Assembly (NCBI GenBank): GCA_037178675.1
Contig: JAYMGJ010000479.1
Coordinates: forward strand, 1-27,372
Source of the DNA: Scleroderma bovista
Taxonomy: Eukaryota; Basidiomycota; Agaricomycetes; Boletales; Sclerodermataceae
Direction: 5' to 3'
Length of the DNA stretch: 27,372 bases
The notes under the pieces are model-generated. The model searched no databases. It was not told where the DNA came from and saw nothing but the letters and a program-made list of their open reading frames with translations. Within the stretch, counting starts at the first letter, position 1; the number at the start of each line of letters is the position of its first letter. Below are positions 19,242 through 27,372 of the stretch, piece after piece. Position numbers and translations under genes: made by a program.

Positions 19242-22200
19242 ATGCCCGACCCTCCAGACGAATACTGGTGTGTTTGCAGGAAGTACTGTAAAGGTATTCG
19301 CAGGGCATTAAGAACGCCCGCGACCTGGCGTCGTCATTACCGTGAAGCAGGCGAGGATGAGAAGCAGAACATTCGATTAGCAAGGCGTTCCGATGGCTTT
19401 CGTGCATTCATCGAGGATGCTCGATCTCTCGTGCAGCGTCCTCCTGACCGTTCTAACTGCTTATCGGGGCAGACTTCGGTGAGTTTACCATTTTATACAT
19501 CAATATAATCTTCTCAACAACAGCTTATAGGTGTCAAGTGAGCCCTCTGATGCTGGCAACATAGATCAAGACTGGGGCATGGATGGTGGGTTTCCTCCGC
19601 CTTCACCTGGGTGGCATACACCCCCACCAGCACACGGAGATGCTCCCGCACCCTCGCCTGGACATCGTACACCCCCACCAGCGCACAGAGATACTCTCCC
19701 ACCCTCACCTGGACGTCATACTCCCCTGCCGGAGCAGGATGACATTCCCCCACCTTCACCCGGACATCCAGCAAATGGCGACTCTCCCACCCCCTTGCCT
19801 GGATGCCGTACACCCCACCCAGCTCCTGATAATACTCCCGTACGTTCGCCCAGTCGTTCAGCAAATGGAGACACCGCTCCCAACCCACTTTTGGGTCTCA
19901 ACCTAAACGAACTAGCCGACCTAGCCTCCACCACGCCAAAGCATGCACGAAGTATGTCATTTATTCAATGGATTCGGAATGCCTCGCTTGATGACGGAAC
20001 GGGGCTTAGAGGGGAGTCTCTTGACCGGCTCCGCAACCCTCCAAAACAAGTGCTCGAACTCGACGATCCTTGTCAAAAACTCGCCATCAGGAACTTCATG
20101 GCGCTCGAGCATTCATCGGAAGATGCATATGAGAAGATACGCATGGGCATCCAAGCTTGTTTTCCAGGCTCCGAACTTCCCTCTTTCTATCAAGTCAAAC
20201 GACTTCTTTGCGATTTCACTGGCGTCACATCTATCATCAGTCATATGTGCATCAACTCGTGCGTTGCTTTTGTCGGTCCTCATGCAGATCTTGATACCTG
20301 CCCCGAATGCGGTGAGCCACGCTTCGACCAGCTTCGGCAGATTAGAGGAAACAAACACCCTCGTGCAGTGTTTCACACTATTCCCATTGGCCCCCAACTC
20401 CAGGCCCTCTGGCGACATCCTGAAAGCGCAGAAAAGATGCATTATCGCCGGAACAAGACGCAACAAATACTCGACGCACTTCTCGTGAATGATGGTCTTG
20501 TCAATACGTACGACGACATCTTCTGTGGTAGTGCTTACCTGCAGGGAGCTCTTGATGGCACCATCACACCGGACGACACTCTCCTCATGATATCCATTGA
20601 TGGTGCGCAACTGTACGAGTCGAAAGAGTCCGATTGCTGGATTTACATTTGGATCATCCTCGAGCTCTCGCCGGATCATCGCTACAAGAAAAAGCATGTA
20701 CTACCCGGTGCCATTATTCCAGGACCAAAGAAGCCCAAGTTCATCGAGTCCTTCCTGTCCCCAGGTCTCCACCATGTGTCTGCCCTACAGCGCGAGGGTC
20801 TCAGGATATGGGACTCGGCCCACGACCGTGATTTTATCACTCGTTTATTCCTCTTTCTTGCATGCGCTGACGGTCCAGGTCTCTTAACAATGAGTAATTT
20901 TGTTGGCCACCAAGGGAAGAACGGTTGTCGCATGCGCTGTCCACTCAAAGGTCGTCGAAAACCTGGCGCTTCTCAATACTATCCCGTTTTACTCAAGCCT
21001 AACGAGTACGATGTCCCAGGGTGCACGCATGGCGATGTCAATGTATACGAAATTGGCCCCAGCACCTCGGAGAGCTATGTACAACAACTTAATTATCTCC
21101 TTCAGGCACGCACTCATAAAGACTATGAATCCCGTCGCCTTGAGACAGGCATTGTCGGGCCCAGTGTTCTCCTTGGCCTCCAGCCTCACCTTATCCTCGG
21201 CATCCCAGAATGTTTTTCATCAGAGATGATGCACCTTAGTGGTGCAAACATGGCTGCATTGTGGCTAGACCTGTGGAGGGGTACTATTGAGTGTGCATCA
21301 ACTGATAATAGGGCAAACTGGCGCTGGTCCGTTCTCAGGGAACAGCGCAGATGGGAGGAACATGGGCGTGCTGTCGCCGCTTGCAAACCACACCTCCCTG
21401 GTTCATTCGATGTCGCTCCTCGTGACCCAAGTCTTCATGCAAACTCGTGGTACAAGGCAACCGAATACATTACGTGGATATACTCTCTTTGTCCAGCTCT
21501 CCTTTTTCAGGTTCTGCCCCATGATATCTGGCGCAACTTTTGCAAGTTTGTTGCAGGTTTTCGAATCATGGGTCAGTACAGTATCACGCCCACACAACTC
21601 GAACGTGCTCGCGATTTTCTAGCAGAATGGGAGTATGAGTTCGAACGGATACATTATCAACGGCGTATCGATCGCATTCACTTCATACGCCCTTGTGTCC
21701 ACCTGACGAGTCATCTCGCCTCAGAGGCTGTGCGTGTTGGGTCTCCCATCTGCTCATCCCAATGGACGATGGAGCGCACGATTGGGAATCTCGGGCAAGA
21801 AATACGCCAACCATCAGATCCCTTTTCTAACCTTGCCCAGCAAGGTATCCGTCGCTGTCAAATCAACGCCCTCCTGGCTATGTATCCCGAACTAGATCTC
21901 TTGCGGGAAGGTGCCAACCCACGTGCATCCGAAGACTTGGGTAACGGCTATGTTCTATTGCCCAAACGCGACAAACGACCAATTAAGATACAAGGTCGCG
22001 AAGCTCAAATAATCTCTGGATACGTGGGACAAGATGGATCACCAAACATTCGTCGTTGGGGGCGGCTGCGGCTGCCGAATGGCCAAATTGCACGCTCCGA
22101 ATATGTCGAATCACAGAAGCCGCTTGAAGAACTTCGCATGGCTCGAAATGTCATCGTAAGTGATTGATTTCCTGTCCAACTGTACATCCATATTGACTAG

Positions 22201-22593
22201 AGTCTGTAGGCTATTGTTGGTGGAGAGGAGCGCGTTGCAGAGGTCCGATATTTTGCAAGAGCGGTCGTGCAGGATGATGGAGACGACCTGTATGGCGATC
22301 CAGTCAACCCCCCACAATACCGTTTCGTAGATGTCGCCCTGGTCACGCTGTATTCTCACCCACACCCGCGTCTATTCGAAGATTCGTATGGCGTCCTCGT
22401 TTCAAGCAGAAAGCTGGGTGAAGAAAGTCTCTGTGTCCTTGCACTTACTGCTATCCGCTCTGTTGTCGGCATGGTTCCACATCGCGTTCAGTTACAGGAA
22501 GGCGGCATGCAAGATAGGTTTTTCTTGGTACAGAAGATGGGGATGGAATTAGCATACGCCGGGACCGAGTATGACGACGACCAAGATAATTGA
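19242..22593 (+). CDS. Tnp2/Plavaka-like transposase
   Basis: Three exons (19242-19478, 19531-22155, 22210-22593), introns 52 and 54 nt, 3,246 nt, 1,081 aa. The N-terminus has a Cys/His-containing start (EYWCVCRKYC, TWRRHYREAG). A Pro/Ser-rich region (about 85-190) contains ~17-residue repeats of the type HRDTLPPSPGRHTP. A zinc-type cluster follows: CINSC and CPECGEPRF (about 319-340). The core includes SIDGAQLYESKESDCWIYIW (near 434), PGPKKPKFIESFLSPGLHH, ALQREGLRIWDS and IPECFSSEMMHLSGAN (near 640). SQWTMERTIGNLGQEIRQ and FSNLAQQGIRR precede an acidic tail ending DDDQDN. These segments are typical of basidiomycete Tnp2/Plavaka transposases, which cut and reinsert their element in the nucleus. 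The exact catalytic acids were not assigned. No damage seen. Confidence 0.9.
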
Positions 22594-23069
22594 CCCTTTT
22601 ACTAGTTTTTTTTATAGTGAACTAAGTTGTTCATGCGGGTATGACACTAAAACGGATCTATTTTTATTGATTAACTACAAGACACGAGTCCGACGCATAA
22701 CCATACAGTGAATCTAACGAAGCCGCATTGTCCAACATTATAATTGTACAACAGACCTGCAACGAACAAGCTGGAGGACAAGAACATGAGTGATGTATGG
22801 AAGTGCTGATGGAATAATGAGAAAGTCTACTCGGTCGCACGTGGAAGCTTGATGGCCTGCTGGGATGCAGTATCGTCGTCTGTGCGCGCGCATTTCTGGG
22901 TGCAGGAAGGGCCATTAGTTTGCCTGTTGAGACGCACTACCTCCTCCATCGTCAACCTCCCCAGACTGATTGAATCCCTGTTGGGTGCACGTATCAGACA
23001 AAGGGCAGGTTCTGCGAGGAGATGATAGCTACATTAGTTAGTGAAGAGACATAGACCGACCAGATGTAC
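22594..23069. other. Interval inside the transposon without a firm gene
   Basis: It contains the transposase 3' end. On the minus strand 23011-22915 is an open stretch (TCPLSDTCTQQGFNQSGEVD) with a splice acceptor and branch-site-like CTAAC before it. Its phase does not agree with the small gene at 23070-23353, so it was not joined. Confidence 0.35.
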
Positions 23070-23353
23070 TTATGTTGGGGCCGGATTAAGAGTCTTGAGG
23101 TCATCCACATTGCAAGGCTTGCTCTCTACAGTACAGTTTCTGAGCCGAAGGACAAGTTTCTGGATGCGCGAGTTAGAGACGATGATAAATGAAGCATATA
23201 TGCGCTCACCAAAGGGCCTGGCTGGGTTGGAGTGACTTTGACGAGGTAGGTGTTCCAGTCAGACGACAGCCCGTGGATGTCAAGGACAGAAATGTTGTCG
23301 ATGGTGGTGATTTTGACTGGTGTAGTCGTCTCAGCAGGGTTAATGTTGGACAT
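23070..23353 (-). CDS. Possible small gene inside the transposon, function unknown
   Basis: Two minus-strand exons (23353-23210 and 23159-23070) with a 50 nt GT-AG intron give 77 aa starting MSNINPAETTTPVKITT. The middle reads SVLDIHGLSSDWNTYLVKV, and the second exon has two Cys (LRNCTVESKPCNVDD). The frame ends in TAA, and a good splice donor (GTACAT) begins immediately after it. This suggests that the true gene was longer and the stop is a mutation, or that the model is wrong. It is divergent from the second transposon gene, with starts about 80 bp apart, so they could share a promoter. No family recognised. Confidence 0.35.
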
Positions 23354-23434
23354 GGTGATGGCGCGTAGTCGAGACACATGAGACGCACGACAGTGATGGC
23401 CATTTTTGGATAACCCTCTTCTTCTCTTCCCGCC

Positions 23435-25560
23435 ATGACTCTCACCATGTCGTTCCCCTCCTTCGACAGACAAGATTCTTCCTCCTCTCTTTCACTTGAT
23501 GACCAGATAATCAACTCGAACAACGCCCTCAGAAATTCTTTTAATGACTCTTTTAACAGTACAAACAACACTTATCGGTACAATACCCAACAAGTCAATC
23601 AAGCTTCCGCTACACAACAACAATGGACTGGTACCCAAGGACAGATACAACATGTATCTGTCTAATCTAATGCTTGCTAACCACTGATCTTGACCATCGG
23701 TCATGTACAGCAGATGAACGCATACCAGGACAATAATATGGTGAGTCACGCATTTTATCGTACTGATCTACTGATTTTCACGCATATATTCAGTATATCA
23801 GTCAAATTCAGGTTTTAAAGGATATGGTTGCCAAGCTTCAAAACGAGAACGCAGTGCTCACGTCGGGAAAGACAGCCATCGAGTAGCTGCGTCTATTCTT
23901 TTGTCCTACTAACTAACGACACGCTTTGCTAACAGGGGTGCATATACTGCACTTCTCTCCCGGCTCACCCCAGTTTCAGGCTCCTCCAATGATCCCAATG
24001 CGCCGCTTAACATCGGCATACAGGCTACTTCACTCAAGCGCAGCTCAGGCATTGGTCTTACGCCCCCTCCCAAGTTTGACAAATCAGACTTTCCAAAAGT
24101 GCGCCTGTGGACGGAAAGAGAATACAAAATATGGAAGAAGACTCCAGAGGGCGTAGCAAAAAAATCGACGGCCTATCTAGAAGACAAAGATGGGAAACAG
24201 CTAGACGACGATCGGGTTGGAAAAATCAATTCAACGATGTATGAAGTATGGCTAGACCTCCGCAACGAAGGCCATATCAACGCTGAGATGACGTGGACTT
24301 CAATGCCGCTGACCGTGAAGAAGACTTTTCGTTGGGAGCTGGCTAATACTTTCATAGAACTTAACTACTGCGAAGACTTGTGGAAAGTCGATGCTCATGC
24401 CAAGGCAATTTACCCGTCCTGGAAACAGACGCGGTTTACCAAGAAGTCTGGCAAGCGCATGAAGGTCGAAGAAGACGCTGACGAAGATCTTGACAAGACC
24501 ACCCATGACAGTGCCGCCGCTGGACCTGAAGGGGATAGTGTTGAAGAGTCCCCAGTCGATGCGGCTGCCACCCCATTCTCGTTTACTGGCTTGTCTTTAG
24601 AGTCACCGCTCTCTCACAGTACTTCAGAGGCCTCTGCTACTTCTTCGTCGGTGTCTGGGCCCATTCCTCGCAATACCCCGGTCCACAAAGGGGACGAAAA
24701 TACAGGTGTGTGGTTGTATACAGTCCCATAACACGCTCACACAATCTACAGAATCACACGTCGCACAAACCCGAGCACCAGTACCCCGGATCAAATTCAA
24801 GAATCCTTTGTACCTCAAACATACGCTCTTTCACAGACACTACTGATGTCTTTCTTACAGGTTATCGACCCCGGCAAACCGGCCATGCCCAAGTGATCAC
24901 GTTTCTAATGCAGTGGAGTCTGCTTCACAGCCCTCGCAGACATCTCCAGCCGAGGCCAGAGGCCCAACGGACGTGTCATCGACCACACCAAGCAGTGGAT
25001 CGTCTTCAGCACAAGTGCAACGTGTCTCCCCATCACGCGGTACAACACCTTCGACATTCGCTACCACAATCAGTAGCGATGCCAATGCAGCCTCTGCATC
25101 CGAACAGCCCCCGCAGACATCTACAGCCGAGACCAACAACACGTCAACAACCCAAGCAACCGCTGCGAGCAAAAAGAAAGGTTGGCGCCCCGGATCTAAC
25201 AAGAGCGCGCGGTAAGTTGTTCATCCAAGTCGAGCACTATTCTAACCAGCAATGGAAGGACGCTATGCGCCCATCGATGGCTTAAACAAGTCTCTCCATA
25301 CGGCTCTCAAGAAGAATTCAATACATATTTTGATGCTCTTTCATCCGAGGCAAAAAAGGTGAGTGTAATGTTGGTTCAAATACTGATTGAATTGATCGTC
25401 GCTTTATAGAAATACAAAGACGAATATAAGCAACTCGTACGCGCGCAACTCCCCATTTCTTTACTCTGACGCTCATGCTATATCCAAGGTCAAGAAAGGG
25501 ATCTGGACGAATGGGACCGCCGAGGTGATCGCAAAGTTTTCGGGACTGCCGATGTATTAG
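23435..25560 (+). CDS. Second transposon gene, coiled-coil protein of unknown function
   Basis: Nine exons: 23435-23653, 23711-23740, 23794-23882, 23936-24705, 24752-24809, 24861-25211, 25250-25358, 25410-25436, 25489-25560. Introns are 38-57 nt, total 1,725 nt, 574 aa; every phase closes. A later ATG at 23447 is also possible. The N-terminus is Ser/Asn/Gln-rich (to ~73). Residues 84-122 form a likely coiled coil (ISQIQVLKDMVAKLQNENAV). A conserved-looking Trp-rich domain follows (about 160-280: VRLWTEREYKIWKK, TMYEVWLDLRNEGHI, FIELNYCEDLW, YPSWKQTRF). After it come an acidic stretch and a Ser/Thr/Pro-rich linker (about 290-500) with a basic patch SKKKGWRPGSNKS. The C-terminal tail (507-574) has LSSEAKKKYKDEYKQL, faintly HMG-box-like. 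It may be a DNA-binding partner of the transposase; this is inference. Confidence 0.78.
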
Positions 25561-26024
25561 GGCGAAGTGGAGGGATGTGGGTCTTGTGGGGAGGAAAGGA
25601 GACAAGTGGAGATGAGAGCGCATGATGGGCAGGAGTGGGCATGGCAGGAATGAGAGGTACAATGGGGAGCAGCAGCAGCGGTGGGTAGGAATGGTGGGCG
25701 GTGGGCGGGAATACCTACAAACGCATAGGATAGCATATTTTAGGGAGCGGGTGGGCGGGACATTAATGCAACCTATTTTTTCATAGAATGGCATAGGAAT
25801 CTCGAGGGAACTAGAACTACATAGAACTACATAGCATGGTTGACGGCGGACTGTCGACGACGACGATCTATGTAGATCTATGCACTAGTTATGTTCATAC
25901 ATCTACATATGCACACCTTGGAATAATTGATAGGCTGGCATACATTTTCTATGCAGCGCTACTCAGACATAGGGCCTATGTATGACTACTGCTACATAGC
26001 CTCCCATATGTCCATTTCTCACTG
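25561..26024. repeat. Right subterminal region and terminal inverted repeat of the transposon
   Basis: The terminal repeat occupies 26007-26024 (complement of CAGTGAGAAATGGACATA). Between about 25720 and 26004 there are roughly ten CATAG or CTATG pentamers in both orientations, for example ACTACATAGAACTACATAG and CTATGTAGATCTATG. Such clustered subterminal motifs are usual transposase-binding sites in CACTA-like elements. A G-rich stretch with four GGG runs (25683-25709) could form a quadruplex. Confidence 0.65.
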
Positions 26025-26035
26025 GGATGGATCCC
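26025..26035. repeat. Target-site duplication, right copy
   Basis: GGATGGATCCC directly right of the transposon end, identical to 18838-18848. The matching site in copy 1 (about 15330-15340) reads GGATGGATCCG and is single. Confidence 0.85.
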
Positions 26036-26268
26036 CCACTTGTGACGCCATTCAGAATGCACAAAACAGTAGCCACCAAAATAGCAATCACATTCAGACG
26101 AAATACAGGGCGCTTGCGCGACTGCGGCGTCGAAAAGACAAACAAGACGACCAGCAAGGTCAATAGACAGGCGGAGAATGCAGTAACCCCAACGACGAAG
26201 TTGAAGGATGGATGTATTTCGTCAATGAACGTGGTGATGATCAACTGCGTGTCGGCGGACTGCGACAT
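26025..26268 (-). pseudogene. Seven-helix membrane protein, copy 2: 5' part of exon 1
   Basis: From ATG at 26268 the minus strand encodes MSQSADTQLIITTFIDEIHP and onward to NGVTSGGSI. It is nearly the same as copy 1 and includes SRKRPVFRLNVIA. The match to copy 1 ends exactly at the transposon boundary; beyond it the frame continues into element DNA and stops. It is the missing start of the fragment at 17875-18848, 7.2 kb away. It contains helices 1 and 2 only. Confidence 0.88.
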
Positions 26269-26450
26269 CCTGATCGATCAGAGGGCACAGGTCTTGTATC
26301 CCAGAGTCAAAGGGAAGGCGTTCCTCTAAGTACAGGTCGTCAGCCGTACTAGGGGAGAGAGGTGAAGGGAGTCGGAGGTCGTCGAGATCCATTATCTACT
26401 CCCACAGCGATGCCTGTCCATGCTTCCTTCCTGGTGTGCCGGACGGTGAT
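26269..26450 (-). promoter_or_regulatory. Duplicated promoter region of membrane-protein copy 2
   Basis: Clear match to 15576-15770 upstream of copy 1 (AGAGGGCACA, CCCAGAGTCAAA, TACTAGGGGAGAG, GGAGGTCGTCGAG), with small deletions. It shows the duplication carried upstream DNA along. The TATATA present in copy 1 is absent here. Confidence 0.55.
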
Positions 26451-26481
26451 GACGGTGATAATCGGTTTCGACGAGATTCTT

Positions 26482-26655
26482 AGCTTCTGGCATACCGCGT
26501 TGGGCGATTGGCGTACTGCGTTGGGCGACCGGTTTCTGGGGATGCTGGAGTCTGGACACTGCCAATGGCGAATTAATATAGCGAACAGGGAATATGGTTG
26601 GAGCGAACATACCAGTTGGGCAAATACTAAATTTACTAGTTGGACAATACATTAA
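26482..26655 (+). repeat. Dispersed repeat, copy 2 (TGGGCGA / AATATGGTTGG motifs)
   Basis: Plus-strand partner of 7449-7584: CATACCGCGTTGGGCGATTGGCGTACTGCGTTGGGCGACC, then GAATATGGTTGGAGCG, ACCAGTTGGGCAAATAC and ACTAGTTGGACAATAC. The first part is two imperfect ~21 bp tandem units. Confidence 0.5.
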
Positions 26656-26673
26656 AGATTATCAGCCATTTGA

Positions 26674-27251
26674 CGTTCAACTGACGTCCAGCAGTTCGAA
26701 TTTAAGTCTTCCGTGTGTGCGTTGGCTTTGTGGGATCGTTTTGCAGGTGGCCTGGATGACGCTGGTAAGTCCGAGTTATCTCGCGATTTGCTGGGTCTTG
26801 TGGCATGCGCCGACTTTCTGCAGCGAGCCACACTTCGACTTGCGTTGAGTCGATCTCGCCTCCACCATCTCTTCCGACGTGTCCGCACGGTCTCCGGTGC
26901 TATTCGACCCATCCACGCGGTTGCTGAGATGCTCCGACTTGAATACGTGCTGCCTCGCGGCAGTTCAGCACCCAGGTACATACCTGTATCATTTCCATGG
27001 TTCATCCTGGCTATTTCAGTGCTGTTCAACACGCTCGACACAACTATCGACCCCTTGAAGCCACTGGATCCCTCTATGCACCATCTCGCACCTCCAGCAC
27101 CCATGTACCATCATCGCGGCCTGTTACAGCGCTATCCAACGCCTTCGACACATCTGTTGGACTACCAGGACCGTTCGCGTTGCCCGTCGAATTCTTCGTC
27201 TCGCCGCTCGCACACCTTGCCTGCTCCCCCTCGAGCGGCAGTCCATATTAG
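26674..27251 (+). CDS. Possible gene fragment, unrecognised
   Basis: An open plus-strand frame begins after TGA at 26671 and runs FKSSVCALALWDRFAGG, LDDAGKSELSRDLLGLVACA, an Arg/His-rich helix-like stretch and RLEYVLPRGSSAP. A good intron (GTACAT to TTTCAG, 26976-27019, 44 nt) joins it in phase to a Ser/Pro-rich exon ending SPSSGSPY and TAG at 27249-27251. There is no ATG at the left, so an upstream exon or start is missing. If the intron is not used, the first frame stays open to the end of the window. No domain recognised; it may be a decayed gene or part of one that extends further right. Confidence 0.3.
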
Positions 27252-27372
27252 GTACGTCCTCATTCATGTTCTCGTTGCGCTGATGTTCTTCTTTACAGTA
27301 AAGTTCAGCGTGCTTGAACTGCAGTTGGCCTTGTCACACCACACTGATGACAACAACCACCCTTATCGGTCA
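27252..27372. other. Window end, nothing firm
   Basis: A donor-like GTACGT at 27252 and an acceptor-like TTTACAG ending at 27299 would define a 48 nt intron directly after the TAG, so the last exon of the fragment to the left might continue here. Not supported enough to call. Confidence 0.25.

Larger units (their letters stand above)
18849..26024 (+). mobile_element. Tnp2/Plavaka-like DNA transposon, complete, two main genes
   Basis: A 7,176 bp element with terminal inverted repeats CAGTGAGAA(G/A)TGGACATA and flanking duplicated target GGATGGATCCC. It carries a three-exon transposase (19242-22593, +), a nine-exon second gene (23435-25560, +), and possibly a small minus-strand gene (23070-23353). 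Many CATAG/CTATG motifs lie near both ends, especially the right. The insertion splits exon 1 of membrane-protein copy 2. Deleting the element plus one target copy restores an exon of 480 nt in frame, against 483 nt in copy 1. Both main genes are uninterrupted, so the element looks recent and possibly autonomous. The family name rests on transposase resemblance, not on a search. Confidence 0.9.

Noticed and set aside
20113..20697. 194-codon minus-strand frame opposite the transposase
   Set aside because: It lies wholly inside the strongly supported transposase exon and shows no motif of its own.
24897..25202. 101-codon minus-strand frame opposite the second transposon gene
   Set aside because: It is a shadow of a Ser/Thr-rich exon; plus-strand splice sites and phase support the gene on the other strand.
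1..27372. CRISPR arrays, bacterial-type operons, riboswitches or rRNA
   Set aside because: None seen; the window is fungal nuclear DNA with spliced genes and retroelements.

Overview
The window is nuclear DNA of a filamentous basidiomycete, most likely an Agaricomycete. The evidence is many short GT-AG introns (about 38 to 96 nt), a Tnp2/Plavaka-type DNA transposon, Ty1/copia and Ty3/gypsy elements, and basidiomycete-style P450 and GMC genes. The species cannot be named from sequence alone. All exon coordinates were worked out by hand from splice signals, reading phase and protein motifs.

Layout. 1-1630: 3' remnant of a Ty3/gypsy element on the minus strand (partial LTR, polypurine tract, a downstream ORF with a stop, integrase tail). 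It abuts 1601-2486, the plus-strand remnant of an unrecognised host gene. 2501-7217: a complete, apparently young Ty1/copia element on the minus strand, with an intact 1.4 kb-codon polyprotein, near-identical LTRs and a primer site matching the middle of initiator tRNA-Met. 7218-8789: gene-free, but with two repeats, one a ~940 bp element with long inverted arms. 8790-10778: an intact five-exon GMC oxidoreductase (+). 11262-13515: an intact twelve-exon cytochrome P450 (-). These two converge tail to tail. 14373-15575: an intact four-exon seven-helix membrane protein (-). 16490-17260: a decayed minisatellite. 17875-18848 plus 26025-26268: a second copy of the membrane-protein gene, cut in two.

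The main result is what cuts that second copy. A 7,176 bp DNA transposon (18849-26024) sits inside its first exon. It has 18 bp terminal inverted repeats, a clear target-site duplication (7-11 bp, ends ambiguous), a three-exon Tnp2/Plavaka-like transposase (1081 aa) and a nine-exon second gene (574 aa) of unknown function. Both genes appear intact. Removing the element and one target copy leaves a 480 nt exon, against 483 nt in the neighbouring paralog; the difference is one missing codon. The insertion is therefore younger than the tandem duplication.

How the genes may work together. The GMC enzyme (FAD-dependent alcohol or sugar oxidation) and the membrane-anchored P450 could form a small metabolic pair, but only adjacency supports this. 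The rest of the window is shaped by mobile DNA. Several dispersed repeats (10812-11076 with 17535-17779; 7449-7584 with 26482-26655) are shared between distant parts of the window and look like undescribed non-autonomous elements.
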